Positions 1 to 7,253 of a stretch of 21,484 bases of DNA are shown here, piece by piece. The stretch comes from DATGFB01 sp032160545 (GTDB taxonomy: Bacteria; Actinomycetota; Actinomycetes; Mycobacteriales; Jatrophihabitantaceae): positions 1 to 21,484 of the forward strand of contig JAVHVN010000127.1 in assembly GCA_032160545.1 (NCBI GenBank), given 5' to 3'. The translations under genes and the position numbers were made by a program. Positions within the stretch are counted from its first letter, which is position 1. The number at the start of each line of letters is the position of its first letter. The notes under the pieces were generated by a model, which saw only the letters and a list, made by a program, of their open reading frames with translations, was not told where the DNA came from and ran no database searches.

Positions 1-303
1 CAGCGTGCGATCGTTGAGGAACATCCGGTAGGCCTCGGCCATGGCCATCTTCGCTTCTTCGCCGGTGCGGTCGCCCGCGGCCTCGACCAGAATGGTCTGG
101 GCCCGGTCGAACGTGCGCTCGATGGCCCCGAGAAACAGTTCTTTCTTGGTGCCGAACAGCCGGAACAGATAGGGCTGGCTGATGTCGGCGCGTCGAGCGA
201 TGTCCTCGGTCGACGTACCGGCCAGGCCGCCCTTGGAGAACTCGACGATGGCCGCCCCGAGCACCGATTCGCGACGTTCGACGGCGGACATCCGGGAGGC
301 CAT
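1..303 (-). CDS. TetR/AcrR-family transcriptional regulator (N-terminal part; runs off the window)
   Basis: The minus strand reads from ATG at 301-303 without a stop to the window edge, giving about 101 residues. The start carries a TetR N-terminal helix-turn-helix: an ERRESVLGAA helix, then TSTEDIARRADISQPYLFRLFGTKKELF, which is the classic TetR recognition-helix pattern with Y-L-F and the K-K-E-L-F cap. Proteins of this family bind a palindrome as dimers and release it when a ligand enters the C-terminal domain; that domain lies outside the window, so the ligand cannot be guessed. A palindrome just upstream (314-333) suggests autoregulation. An in-frame second Met four codons downstream is an alternative start. 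Family assignment is secure; the regulated target is unknown. Confidence 0.92.
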   Translation of the reverse strand, partial: MASRMSAVERRESVLGAAIVEFSKGGLAGTSTEDIARRADISQPYLFRLFGTKKELFLGAIERTFDRAQTILVEAAGDRTGEEAKMAMAEAYRMFLNDRTL

Positions 304-313
304 ACCCGTAAAG

Positions 314-333
314 TAGTGAGTAATCAATCACTA
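314..333. promoter_or_regulatory. Inverted repeat, candidate TetR operator
   Basis: The arms TAGTGA (314-319) and TCACTA (328-333) are exact reverse complements around an 8-nt AT-rich core (GTAATCAA). The site lies 11 nt upstream of the TetR start codon. TetR regulators commonly repress their own promoter through a 14-20 bp palindrome of this sort, and TnAGTGA-like half-sites are common among their operators. The low GC of the site stands out from its surroundings. The operator role is inferred. Confidence 0.55.
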
Positions 334-981
334 GTCAAGACCTCTTCTAGGGCGGCCGCTACCGGGTCGCCCGCAAGGATGGCGAGGGAGTCCGCTGCGC
401 GTAGCGCTGCAGGGTCGGTATCAGGCGGCGCCATAAACGGTGCGACGCTGTCACCGAACACGGCGACGTGCTGTGCGAACTCGACGTTTCGGCCGGCGGG
501 CAACTCCGAGCTGACGGCGGTAGAGAAGGAAATCACCCGCACCGGCACCGCGCTCGACCGCTACCTCAACGCGTTCGAGAACAACACCCTCGACCCAGCC
601 CTACTCCAAGACCGACTCGAGGCGCTTGACGCCCGCATCGTGGAGTACATCCTGCTGCATCTCAGCGACCCGTCCCTGACTCCCCAGAAAATCGCCGCGG
701 CACATCACATCTCACTGCGTCATCTTCACCGGCTTTGGTCGCACAACGAGCGTGGCCTCGCCGAATGGATCATCGTCGAACGTCTCGCGCGGGCCGCCGG
801 AGCGCTGGCCAGCGAGCGCCAGCAACGCAGATCGATCTCGGCAATTGCCTATTCGCTCGGCTTCAAAGACGCCGCCCACTTCAGTCGACGGTTCCGTTCC
901 ACTTACGGGGTTCCTCCTCACCTCTGGCGGCGAGAGGCGCAACACCAACGCGGAGGCGATGCACGCGATCCTGGCACTTAG
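316..981 (+). pseudogene. Chimeric remnant: serine-recombinase fragment joined to AraC-family DNA-binding domain
   Basis: An open frame of 221 codons joins unrelated pieces. Residues 1 to about 60 resemble nothing I know and are Ala/Ser-rich. Residues about 64-106 read like the coiled-coil and zinc-ribbon tail of a large serine recombinase (ELTAVEKEITRTGTALDRYL, then AFENNTLDPALLQDRLEAL). From about residue 107 (near 632) the frame becomes an AraC/XylS C-terminal domain: IAAAHHISLRHLHRLW as the first HTH and SISAIAYSLGFKDAAHFSRRFRSTYG as the second. The usual AraC sensor domain, about 200 residues, is missing. The GTG start lies inside the TetR palindrome and lacks a ribosome binding site, so expression as written is doubtful. 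The most likely reading is recombination debris, though the AraC part could still be made from an internal start. Confidence 0.7.
324..497 (-). pseudogene. Possible C-terminal gene fragment opposite the chimeric frame, not recognised
   Basis: The minus strand stays open from about 548 to a TGA at 324-326. Its last 50 or so residues have a natural protein composition (HVAVFGDSVAPFMAPP, then DSLAILAGDPVAAALEEVLTSD), more so than the plus-strand translation of the same bases. I cannot name a family. It may be the tail of a gene whose start was lost when the recombinase piece (about 499-630) joined here. It runs in the same direction as the TetR gene. This is weak evidence, listed only because the opposite frame here is also unexplained. 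Confidence 0.25.
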
Positions 982-1346
982 CGCCGCTCAGCCCCCTGGC
1001 GGGTCAGCCAGGTCCTCACCGAGCGGGCCGGCGTCGGAGCAGCAATGCACCCGGCACTCCGTGCCGTCGACGACGCGGCTTTCGCGAACTGCGGCCGCCC
1101 CGCTGGCCGACGATCTCATCGCCGCCAGCCGACGACTGCGAGCCGCGGCTGCTGGCGAAGATGCATGTCGTGGACGCCGTTTCATCGCGCGACCACGTTG
1201 AGCGCTGGCTTCGATCTCGTGCGGCAGCGCACAGCCACCCAGATCACGGGCAGCTACGGGAGCGGGACGTTGCACGAATTGCCGCGCGGTGGCCGATCCC
1301 GGAACGCAGCGGACGCGTTCGCTGGTCGGTCCCTCGAACGCTTCGG
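982..1346. other. 365-bp stretch with no supportable gene
   Basis: Several frames stay open because of high GC, but none has a recognisable domain, a plausible ribosome binding site, or sensible composition (they are rich in Arg, Ser, Pro and Cys). The stretch lies between the AraC remnant and the IclR gene and may be decayed coding DNA. No insertion-sequence ends, tRNA or clear hairpin was seen. Confidence 0.5.
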
Positions 1347-2123
1347 TCACTGCCGCGGCTGCACGGGGCCTAGCTCGGCGGACCGGAGTGCGAGGTCGTG
1401 TTGGATGCGGGCGGCGGCGCTGGCGAGGTTGTCGGACCAGCCGAGGAGTCGGTCGCGGTGGTAGCGCGCGGTCGGCATGGCGATGGAGAGCCCGGCGGTG
1501 ACGGTTGCGGCGGCGCTGCGAACGGCGCAGCCAATGGCTGTCAGCCCGGCCTCGGTGCGCTGGTTGTTGAGGGCGAAGCCACTGCGCCGCACGCGGTGCA
1601 ACTCGCGCAGCAGGGAGGGCACGTCGGCGACGGGCGAGTCAGGGCTCGCGTAGAGGGCCATGATCTCCGCGTCCGAGCGGGCAGCGAGCACCGCTCGTCC
1701 GGCGGAGGAGAGATGGGCCGGCAGTGTGCGTCCTTCCCGGTCGCCGACCCGCAGGATGTGCGGGCACTCGACGGTGGCGACGAAGCGGGCCTGGACATCG
1801 ACGACGACGACCAGGTTTGCCGTCTCGCCGGACGTTTCCATCAGCGTCCGCAGGTGTGGCAGTGCTGCCTGACGCAGCGCGGCCACCGGTTCGGGGCGGG
1901 CCGGTAGGCGCAGGACGGGCCCGGCCACATAGCGGCGGTCGGCGTCCTGCTCGGCGAAGTCGCGGTAGACCAGCATCGCGAGGAGCCGGTGCGCGGTGGA
2001 GCGGGCGACGCCCAGACGCTCGGCCGCCTCGCTGACCCGCAGCGGCCCCTCCTGCTGCAGGACCGCGGCCAGGTGCAGCGCATGGTCAACTGAGTCGATG
2101 CCGTACTGCGGCTTGTTCTTCAC
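1347..2123 (-). CDS. IclR-family transcriptional regulator
   Basis: The product has 258 residues, the normal IclR length. Residues about 8-70 form the winged HTH (SVDHALHLAAVLQQEGPLRVSEAAERLGVARSTAHRLLAML, wing ending RRYVAGPVL). The rest is the IclR effector domain, with GETANLVVVVD, TLPAHLSSAGRAVLAA and the ending motif GLSIAMPTARY. The start is GTG at 2121-2123. The gene diverges from the FAD-dependent oxidoreductase at 2200, with 76 bp between them, so it probably controls that gene and itself. IclR proteins often govern catabolic genes and respond to small aromatic or organic acids; the ligand is unknown. An inverted repeat overlaps its start codon. Intact, no anomalies. Confidence 0.93.
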   Translation of the reverse strand: MKNKPQYGIDSVDHALHLAAVLQQEGPLRVSEAAERLGVARSTAHRLLAMLVYRDFAEQDADRRYVAGPVLRLPARPEPVAALRQAALPHLRTLMETSGETANLVVVVDVQARFVATVECPHILRVGDREGRTLPAHLSSAGRAVLAARSDAEIMALYASPDSPVADVPSLLRELHRVRRSGFALNNQRTEAGLTAIGCAVRSAAATVTAGLSIAMPTARYHRDRLLGWSDNLASAAARIQHDLALRSAELGPVQPRQ

Positions 2124-2130
2124 AGAAGAA
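2116..2130. promoter_or_regulatory. Inverted repeat over the IclR start, candidate operator
   Basis: The arms TTCTT (2116-2120) and AAGAA (2126-2130) are exact reverse complements around CACAG. They sit on the start codon of the IclR gene and about 70 bp from the divergent oxidoreductase start. The AT-rich bases contrast with the surroundings. IclR proteins bind short palindromes between divergent genes, which fits, but arms this short can occur by chance. Confidence 0.35.
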
Positions 2131-2199
2131 TTGTAGCGACCGCAGAGCAGAACAAACCTAGAGTCGATGCGTAGGACGGATCAGGACCGAGGAGGCATT

Positions 2200-3479
2200 A
2201 TGAGCGAGTTCTACGACGTCATCGTGGTCGGTGGCGGTGCCGCTGGGGTCGGCGCCGCCGTCGGTGCGAGCCTTGCCGGGGCCCGCACCGCGCTGCTGGA
2301 ACGCGGGCCGTGCCTGGGTGGCGCTGCCACGCTGCGCAACGTCACCACCTATTGCGGTCTCTACAGTTGCACCGACCAGCCCGAACAGGTCGTATTCGGC
2401 GTCGCCGAGCGCGTCCTGGTGGGGCTGCGCGCCGAGGGCGCGGTCTCGGAGCCGGTCAGGGCCAACGCCGTGTACGTCACTGTGGATCCCGAGGCAGTCA
2501 AACGCACCCTGGACACGGTCTGCGAGGACGCCGGCGTCGAGATCCTCCTGCACAGCACCGTCGTCGCCGCTCACCGGGACGCCGACGCCGGTCGGATCAC
2601 TCGCGTCACGATCGCCGACGCGGGCGGCCTGCGCGAGCTGACCGCGCACACCTTCGTCGACACCTCCGGCGACGCAGCCCTGACCGCGTTCGCCGGAGCG
2701 GCTACCCGGTACGGCGACGACGGCCGGGCTATGACCGGCACCTCGGCGTGCGCTTCGGCGGTGTCGCCCCCGACGCGGACATCACGCACGACTCGGTTCG
2801 CGTCGCGGTGACGAAGGCACTGGCCGAGGGCATCGGGCCGTTGACCTCCGCGACCGGGCTGGTCACCCGCATCCCGCCGTCCGACGATGTCGTCGTCTAC
2901 CTCGCCGACGAGGACTACGACGTGCGCGACACCCGCAGCCTGACCCGCGCCGAGATGCACGCACGCCGCCAGGCCCGCGTCTATCTCGACGTGCTGCGCA
3001 CACTGCCCGGCTGGGCGCACGCCTACATCGCGAGCACCGGACCCGAACTCGGGACGCGCGAGTCCCGGCACGTCGTCACCCGCCGCAAGCTTGACCGAAG
3101 CGACGTCCTCGAAGGGCGGCGCGACCCGGACGCGGTCGCCGTAGGCGCGTGGCCCGTCGAGTACCACCCCGGCGCGGGCGTGCCCTCGATCTGGCAGTAC
3201 ATCGCCGACGGCGGCACCTACGACATCCCGCTGGACGCCCTGGCCAGCGCCCACACCGCGAACCTGTTCGCCGCGGGCCGCCTGCTCGACGGCGACCGCG
3301 GTGCGGCGGCCTCCCTGCGCGTGATGGGCACCTCGTTCGGCACCGGCCAGGCTGCAGGCGTCGCTGCCGCCCGCACGGCCGCCCACCCCGCCACTCCGGC
3401 AGGCGCGCAGGAGGTGCGCAACGAACTCCAATCCCAGGACGCGCGCCTACCAGGCCGCCACCTCGCCGGCATCCACTGA
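2200..3479 (+). pseudogene. FAD-dependent oxidoreductase, interrupted by a single-base frameshift
   Basis: ATG at 2200 follows a strong GAGGAGG (2189-2195). The N-terminus is a dinucleotide-binding fold (YDVIVVGGGAAGVGAAVGASLAG, GGGAAG at residues 11-16, then TALLERG), typical of the FAD_oxidored (PF12831) type of flavoprotein. The frame breaks at about 2742: upstream it reads MTGT and downstream the other frame continues LGVRFGGVAPDAD without loss. One missing C in the CC run at 2741-2742 (ACC CTC expected) restores one protein of about 427 residues ending at 3479. The C-terminal part has the conserved ANLFAAGRLLDGDRGAAASLRVMGTSFGTGQAAGVAA flavin-binding tail. As given, translation stops at 2811. 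It may be a true recent pseudogene or a sequencing error. The substrate is unknown; the divergent IclR gene suggests a catabolic oxidation. Confidence 0.85.
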
Positions 3480-3556
3480 CCACAGGACGTCCCGCCCGGT
3501 ATCCGTCGGTTTCGAGCTACGCCGGATGAGCGCGTGCCTATGCGCTGTCCACGCGG

Positions 3557-5296
3557 TTACTCGCTGCGTAGGTCCCGCAGGTTGGTTCGTGCGAGTTCGA
3601 GGATCTCCTCGCCGCCTCCGGAAAGTATGGTGCGGGTCGCGTAGAGGGTGAAGCCCTTGACCTGCTCGATGGTGATCTTCGGCGGCAGGGACAGCTCCTG
3701 CCGGGCAGTGTGCACGTCGACGACCGCGGGCCCGTCGTGCGAGAACGCGGCGGTGAGCGCGCCGGCGAGATCGGCGGCACGCTCGACGCGAATGCCGAAG
3801 AGCCCGACTGCGGTCGCGACCGCCGCAAAGTCAGGGTTATCGAGGTCGGTTCCCCAGTTCACGATTCCGGCCGCCTTCATCTCGAGCTCCACGAAGGCCA
3901 GCGCCCCGTTGCTGAACACCACGACCTTCACCGGCAGCCGCTGTTGGCGAAGCGTGATGAGTTCGCCCAGCAGCATCGCGAGGCCGCCATCTCCTGAGAG
4001 GGAGACCACCTGCCTGCCGGGCTGACTGGCTTGCACGCCGATCGCCTGCGGCAGCGCGTTAGCCATGGTCGCGTGGGTAAACGAACCCACCAGCCTCCTG
4101 CGACCGTTCATGCGCAGGTAGCGGGCGGCCCAGACCGTTGGGGTTCCCACATCAGCCAGGAAGACGGCATCGTCGGCCGCGAGACGGTCGACCGCGGCCG
4201 CCAGGAATTGCGGGTGGATGCCGTTACGGTCGTCCGCGCTCGCCGAGCCGCCCTCGAGGCGCCTCCGAGCCCGCTGGTAGTGAGCCAGCATCGAATCAAG
4301 GTGCTTGGAATCGGACTTCGGCTTCAGCAGCGGGAGCAGCGCCCGCGCGGTGTCGCGGACGGTCCCGACGAGCGGGACCTCTACCGGCACTCGACGACCG
4401 ATCTGTTCACCGCGAACGTCGACTTGGATGACCGGGGTGCCCTCGGGCGGGTAGAACGGGCGGTACGGAAAATCGGTGCCCAACATCAGCAGCGCATCGC
4501 AGTGCTCCATCGCCCGGTAGCCCGAGCTCCAGCCGATGAGCCCCGTCATGCCGACGTCATAGGGGTTGTCGTACTCCACGAACTCCTTACCCCGCAGAGC
4601 GTGGACGATGGGTGCCTTCAACGAGGCGGCGAGTTCGATCACCTCCTGATGCGCCCCGGCCACCCCTGCGCCGGCCAGGATCGTGACCGCCATTGCCCTG
4701 TTCAATATCGTGGCTGCGGCAGTCAGCGCCTCGTCGTTCGGACGGACGACCGGGGTCGTCATGCCGATCGGACGAACGCTGACGTTCGCGGGCTCGTCGG
4801 CCAGGAATACCTCACCGGGAATGACGATGACCGACACGCCGCGCTTGGCGATCGCGGTCCGCATCGCGATCTCGAGGACCCGCGGCAGCTGCTCCGGGAT
4901 GCTGACGAGTTCGCAATAGACGGCAAGTTCTCGATAGAAGTCCTGCGGATGAGTCTCCTGGAAGTACCCGCTGCCGATCTCGTCCCTCGGGATGTGCGCC
5001 GCGATCGCCAGCACCGGTACCCGGCTCCGGCATGCGTCCCACAGACCGTTGATGAGGTGAAGGTTGCCGGGACCACAACTGGCCGCCGCCACCGCAATCT
5101 CACCGGTGATCGCCGCCTCGCCAGCGGCCGCGAACGCCGCGGCTTCCTCGTGGCGGACGTGCTGCCAGGACACCTCGCCGTCTCGGCGCAGCGCGTCGGT
5201 AAAGCCATTCAACGAGTCGCCCGGAAGGCCGTACACGCGACGCACTCCTGACACTTTCAGCGTCGCGACGAGGTAATCCGCACAAGTCCGCGCCAT
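3557..5296 (-). CDS. poxB: Pyruvate:quinone oxidoreductase (pyruvate oxidase type), ThDP-dependent
   Basis: The 579-residue product has three ThDP-enzyme domains. The N-terminal pyrimidine-binding domain carries the catalytic glutamate (RHEEAAAFAA, E50). A central FAD/Rossmann-type domain follows (LAGAGVAGAHQEVIELA onward), then the ThDP-pyrophosphate domain with GDGG at 435-438 and Asn about 28 residues further on. The C-terminus (EQVKGFTLYATRTILSGGGEE, then LELARTNLR) resembles the lipid-activated membrane tail of E. coli PoxB. That supports oxidative decarboxylation of pyruvate to acetate and CO2 with electrons passed to membrane quinone, rather than acetolactate synthesis. ATG at 5294-5296 has AGAGGAA about 8 nt upstream. 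It converges on the FAD oxidoreductase, with 77 bp between. Other ThDP enzymes (acetolactate synthase-like) are less likely given the tail and the N-terminal GDSLNGF motif. Confidence 0.92.
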   Translation of the reverse strand: MARTCADYLVATLKVSGVRRVYGLPGDSLNGFTDALRRDGEVSWQHVRHEEAAAFAAAGEAAITGEIAVAAASCGPGNLHLINGLWDACRSRVPVLAIAAHIPRDEIGSGYFQETHPQDFYRELAVYCELVSIPEQLPRVLEIAMRTAIAKRGVSVIVIPGEVFLADEPANVSVRPIGMTTPVVRPNDEALTAAATILNRAMAVTILAGAGVAGAHQEVIELAASLKAPIVHALRGKEFVEYDNPYDVGMTGLIGWSSGYRAMEHCDALLMLGTDFPYRPFYPPEGTPVIQVDVRGEQIGRRVPVEVPLVGTVRDTARALLPLLKPKSDSKHLDSMLAHYQRARRRLEGGSASADDRNGIHPQFLAAAVDRLAADDAVFLADVGTPTVWAARYLRMNGRRRLVGSFTHATMANALPQAIGVQASQPGRQVVSLSGDGGLAMLLGELITLRQQRLPVKVVVFSNGALAFVELEMKAAGIVNWGTDLDNPDFAAVATAVGLFGIRVERAADLAGALTAAFSHDGPAVVDVHTARQELSLPPKITIEQVKGFTLYATRTILSGGGEEILELARTNLRDLRSE

Positions 5297-5464
5297 GGCA
5301 GCGATTCCTCTCTCGAGCTCGGATCACCTCTCGGCGGACTCTCTGGCGGCTCGGTCTGATACGACTTCTGGCGCCAGGAACCCGGTCACGGTCGGCCCCT
5401 GCGCGTCCAGCCGACCGATGCAGCTGCGCGATGACTCGATCGCACACCTTCAGTGTGCGTCGCT
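5297..5464. other. Upstream region of poxB; no gene seen
   Basis: This should hold the poxB promoter (minus strand). I see the ribosome binding site AGAGGAA just upstream of the start but no convincing -10/-35 pair or operator. The decayed membrane-protein gene begins in a recognisable way only after about 5465, so its own 5' end is probably lost here. Confidence 0.4.
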
Positions 5465-6030
5465 GACAATCCGTCCGCTACGGCTATCAGCGACGCAGCG
5501 ACGGCGGAGCGGATGATCCGCGAGGACAAGGCGTCTGCCGCGTTCATCATCAACCCGCTGGGCACCACCTGATCGCTACTGGGGGCGGATCATCGGTCGC
5601 CACGGCTGTCACTTCGGTGCTCACCGAAGTCGACGCCACCCAAAAGCGCACGGTCAGGGTGTCCGACCTGGTTCCCGTCCAACGCGGTGACGCCCGTGGA
5701 TTGACCGGCTTCTACCTCGTCGTCGGGTGGATCGTGGGTGGCTACCTCGTCGCGGCCCTCCTCGGCGTGGCCAGCGGGGCCCGCCCCCCGACACCGCGAC
5801 GGGCGGTGTTTCGCCTCGCCGCTGTGGTCCCTTACTCGATCCTGTCCGGCCTGGGTGGGGCTTTCGTCGTCGATCAGGTGCTCGGCGCGCTCACGGGCCA
5901 CTTCGTGGCGCTCTGGTGGCTCGGAGCCTTGCTGGTGGCATCCGGTCCTTGGAAGCTCGAGGGGCAAATGGACGCGTCGTCAGCTGAGTGGCTGGCCGTC
6001 GTAGTGCCCACCGGTCGAGAATGCACGTGA
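5465..6030 (+). pseudogene. DUF3533-type multi-pass membrane protein, truncated at both ends and frameshifted
   Basis: Frame 2 reads ATAISDAATAERMIREDKASAAFIINPLGTT and then hits TGA at 5570. Frame 1 continues at once with LIATGGGSSVATAVTSVLTEVDA, so one missing C in the CC run at 5568-5569 (ACC CTG expected) explains the break. The following part, RVSDLVPVQRGDARGLTGFYL and then hydrophobic segments (VVGWIVGGYLVAALLG; LSGLGGAFVVDQVLGALTGHFVALWWLGALLV), matches the membrane half of DUF3533/ABC-2-like proteins. After about 5945 the frame loses family likeness and ends at 6030, short of the remaining membrane helices. The N-terminal helix and part of the extracellular domain are also missing upstream. 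It is therefore a decayed remnant regardless of the frameshift. Confidence 0.7.
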
Positions 6031-6231
6031 CCATCGATGCGGTCAACGATGCCGCCGTGACCAGTACGTCGCTCTTGCGGCGGGTTGGATTCCGAGACCT
6101 CGCTGACCACTCCGATAAGGGTGCTGAACCGACTGCCCGAAGCCGACCGAGATCGCAATGTGCATCGCACGGACCCACGCCGAGGTACAGAAAACGAAGC
6201 AGAAGTCTATAAGTTTCGGGCGTACGAAGGG

Positions 6232-6303
6232 TGGGCGATACTGGGATCGAACCAGTGACCCCTGCCGTGTGAAGGCAGTGCTCTCCCGCTGAGCTAATCG
6301 CCC
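6232..6303 (-). tRNA. tRNA-Val (anticodon CAC)
   Basis: The reverse complement folds into a full cloverleaf of 72 nt. The acceptor arms are GGGCGAT (from 6303) and ATCGCCC (to 6233) with discriminator A at 6232. The D arm contains AGCTCAGCGGGAGAGC, the anticodon arm is CTGCC-TTCACAC-GGCAG giving anticodon CAC, and the T arm is CTGGTTCGATCCCAG. CCA is not encoded (ACC then C follows), as is usual in actinobacteria. It decodes GUG valine codons. It sits between a decayed accessory stretch and a more orderly chromosomal one. Confidence 0.97.
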
Positions 6304-6611
6304 GCGTCCGCGATCATCCGCGGAGCCAGGCAAGCCTACACGGCGCGGTTCGGCGCGCCGGGCCTCATCGCGGGCGGTACAACCGCCACCCGGTCGACTG
6401 CGACGGCCGCGCTCAGCATCCCGAGCAGCACCCTCACGAGCGGCGAGCGGGTGCCCCCCGATCGTCCCGCGCGAGACGAGGGAACGCAGCGCCCAGCGTG
6501 CCGATCAGCAGCGCCATGATGCTCACGCCGATGCGCCGGGCAACGAAGCCGCCACGCAACGCCCGTCGTGCATCACGGGGAGTCGCCCGGCCTGGCCCTA
6601 GAGTTCAGAAG
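6304..6611. other. 308-bp stretch without a confident gene
   Basis: Just upstream of the tRNA (minus-strand sense) there is a small inverted repeat (CCGCG and CGCGG around ATCATC, 6308-6323 area). A minus-strand frame from a TTG near 6557-6559 to a TGA at 6434-6436 would give about 41 residues with one hydrophobic segment (RRIGVSIMALLIGTLGAAF) and a basic tail. It lacks a good start or ribosome site, so I do not call it a gene. The tRNA promoter should lie here, but I cannot place it. Confidence 0.4.
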
Positions 6612-6803
6612 GTGGTGAACGATGAGAGGGCGATCCGGCTGCCCCCCGGCACCGGTATCGCGGTCTTTCTGACCGTCGTCGTGCTCATCGCGCTGGTGCT
6701 CATCGCCCAGCGGGTCCCGCACGCGCTTCGCCCCACCATCCAACCGCCACCGGTGACGACTGTCATCACCGTGACGAACACCCCGACGCCGCCGACGCCC
6801 TGA
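6612..6803 (+). CDS. Small single-pass membrane protein, unknown function
   Basis: GTG at 6612 (or GTG at 6615) opens a frame of about 63 residues. A short charged N-terminus (VVNDERAIRLPPG) is followed by one strong transmembrane helix (IAVFLTVVVLIALVLIAQ). The outside tail, PTIQPPPVTTVITVTNTPTPPTP, is Pro/Thr-rich and typical of actinobacterial surface linkers. The frame is open further upstream, but that part is basic and unlikely to be protein. AGAAGG lies directly before the first GTG, so the start is not settled. It converges with the lipoprotein gene, with 12 bp between stops. No family recognised. Confidence 0.55.
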   Translation: MVNDERAIRLPPGTGIAVFLTVVVLIALVLIAQRVPHALRPTIQPPPVTTVITVTNTPTPPTP

Positions 6804-6815
6804 GGTCCACAGGTA

Positions 6816-7253
6816 TCAGTGGTCGTGCTTGCCCTTGCCGGGCCCCTTGTCGCCCTTACCCGTGACCGGCGTCGGGACCGGAGCCCGGGCAGGTGCCCGG
6901 GTGGTGGTCCGGGCCACCGGTGCCGCGGTCGTCGACGGTGACGGTGTCGGAGTGGAGACGGCGGGAAGGTCCGCTAGCACGGCGCGCACCGCAGCGTCGA
7001 TCTCGTCCGCACGCTGCGTGCTGATCGTCCCGGCGCTGCGCGACGCCGCGAGCGTCGCTCGCAAGGAGGCGATAGCCGTCCGGGTAGCGGGCCAGTTCTT
7101 GACCGCCGCGGCCTGCGTCACTGCGAGCACGTCCTTCTGAAGCTCCCCGGCCGTGCCCGGCCGCACGCCCCGTGCGGAGGAGAGATCGACCCCTCCGCAG
7201 CCCGCGAGTCCGGCCAGCAGCGCACCGCATGCCGCGGCAGCGAGCGCCCTCAC
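6816..7253 (-). CDS. Putative lipoprotein coupled to the Ser/Thr kinase
   Basis: The start GTG (7251-7253) overlaps the kinase stop as GTGA, so the 145-residue protein is translationally coupled. It begins with a lipoprotein signal (RALAAAACGALLAGLAGC, lipobox LAGC with Cys19). A helical domain of about 85 residues follows (ELQKDVLAVTQAAAVKNWPATRTAI, then TQRADEIDAAVRAVLADL), reminiscent of small periplasmic helical domains found beside PknB-type kinases. The tail is Ser/Thr/Pro/Ala-rich and ends in Lys/Gly/His. It should be membrane-anchored on the outer face. Coupling to a membrane kinase suggests a partner or ligand-sensing subunit, which is inference. The open frame continues upstream into the kinase gene but that part is out-of-frame shadow. 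Confidence 0.8.
   Translation of the reverse strand: MRALAAAACGALLAGLAGCGGVDLSSARGVRPGTAGELQKDVLAVTQAAAVKNWPATRTAIASLRATLAASRSAGTISTQRADEIDAAVRAVLADLPAVSTPTPSPSTTAAPVARTTTRAPARAPVPTPVTGKGDKGPGKGKHDH

Noticed and set aside
340..352. GCGGCCGC (NotI-like) site suggesting cloning-vector sequence
   Set aside because: An 8-bp GC palindrome is expected now and then in DNA this GC-rich, and no flanking vector sequence is evident.
735..1373. Long plus-strand open frames through 735-1373
   Set aside because: Composition is Arg/Pro/Ser-rich with no domain or ribosome site, and the first part is out of frame over the AraC domain.
4031..5251. 406-codon plus-strand open frame opposite poxB
   Set aside because: It is antisense to a clear ThDP enzyme and has His/Arg/Asp-rich shadow composition typical of high-GC third positions.
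6434..6559. Minus-strand frame of about 41 residues with one hydrophobic helix
   Set aside because: Needs a TTG start with no ribosome site; listed only as part of the unexplained stretch before the tRNA.
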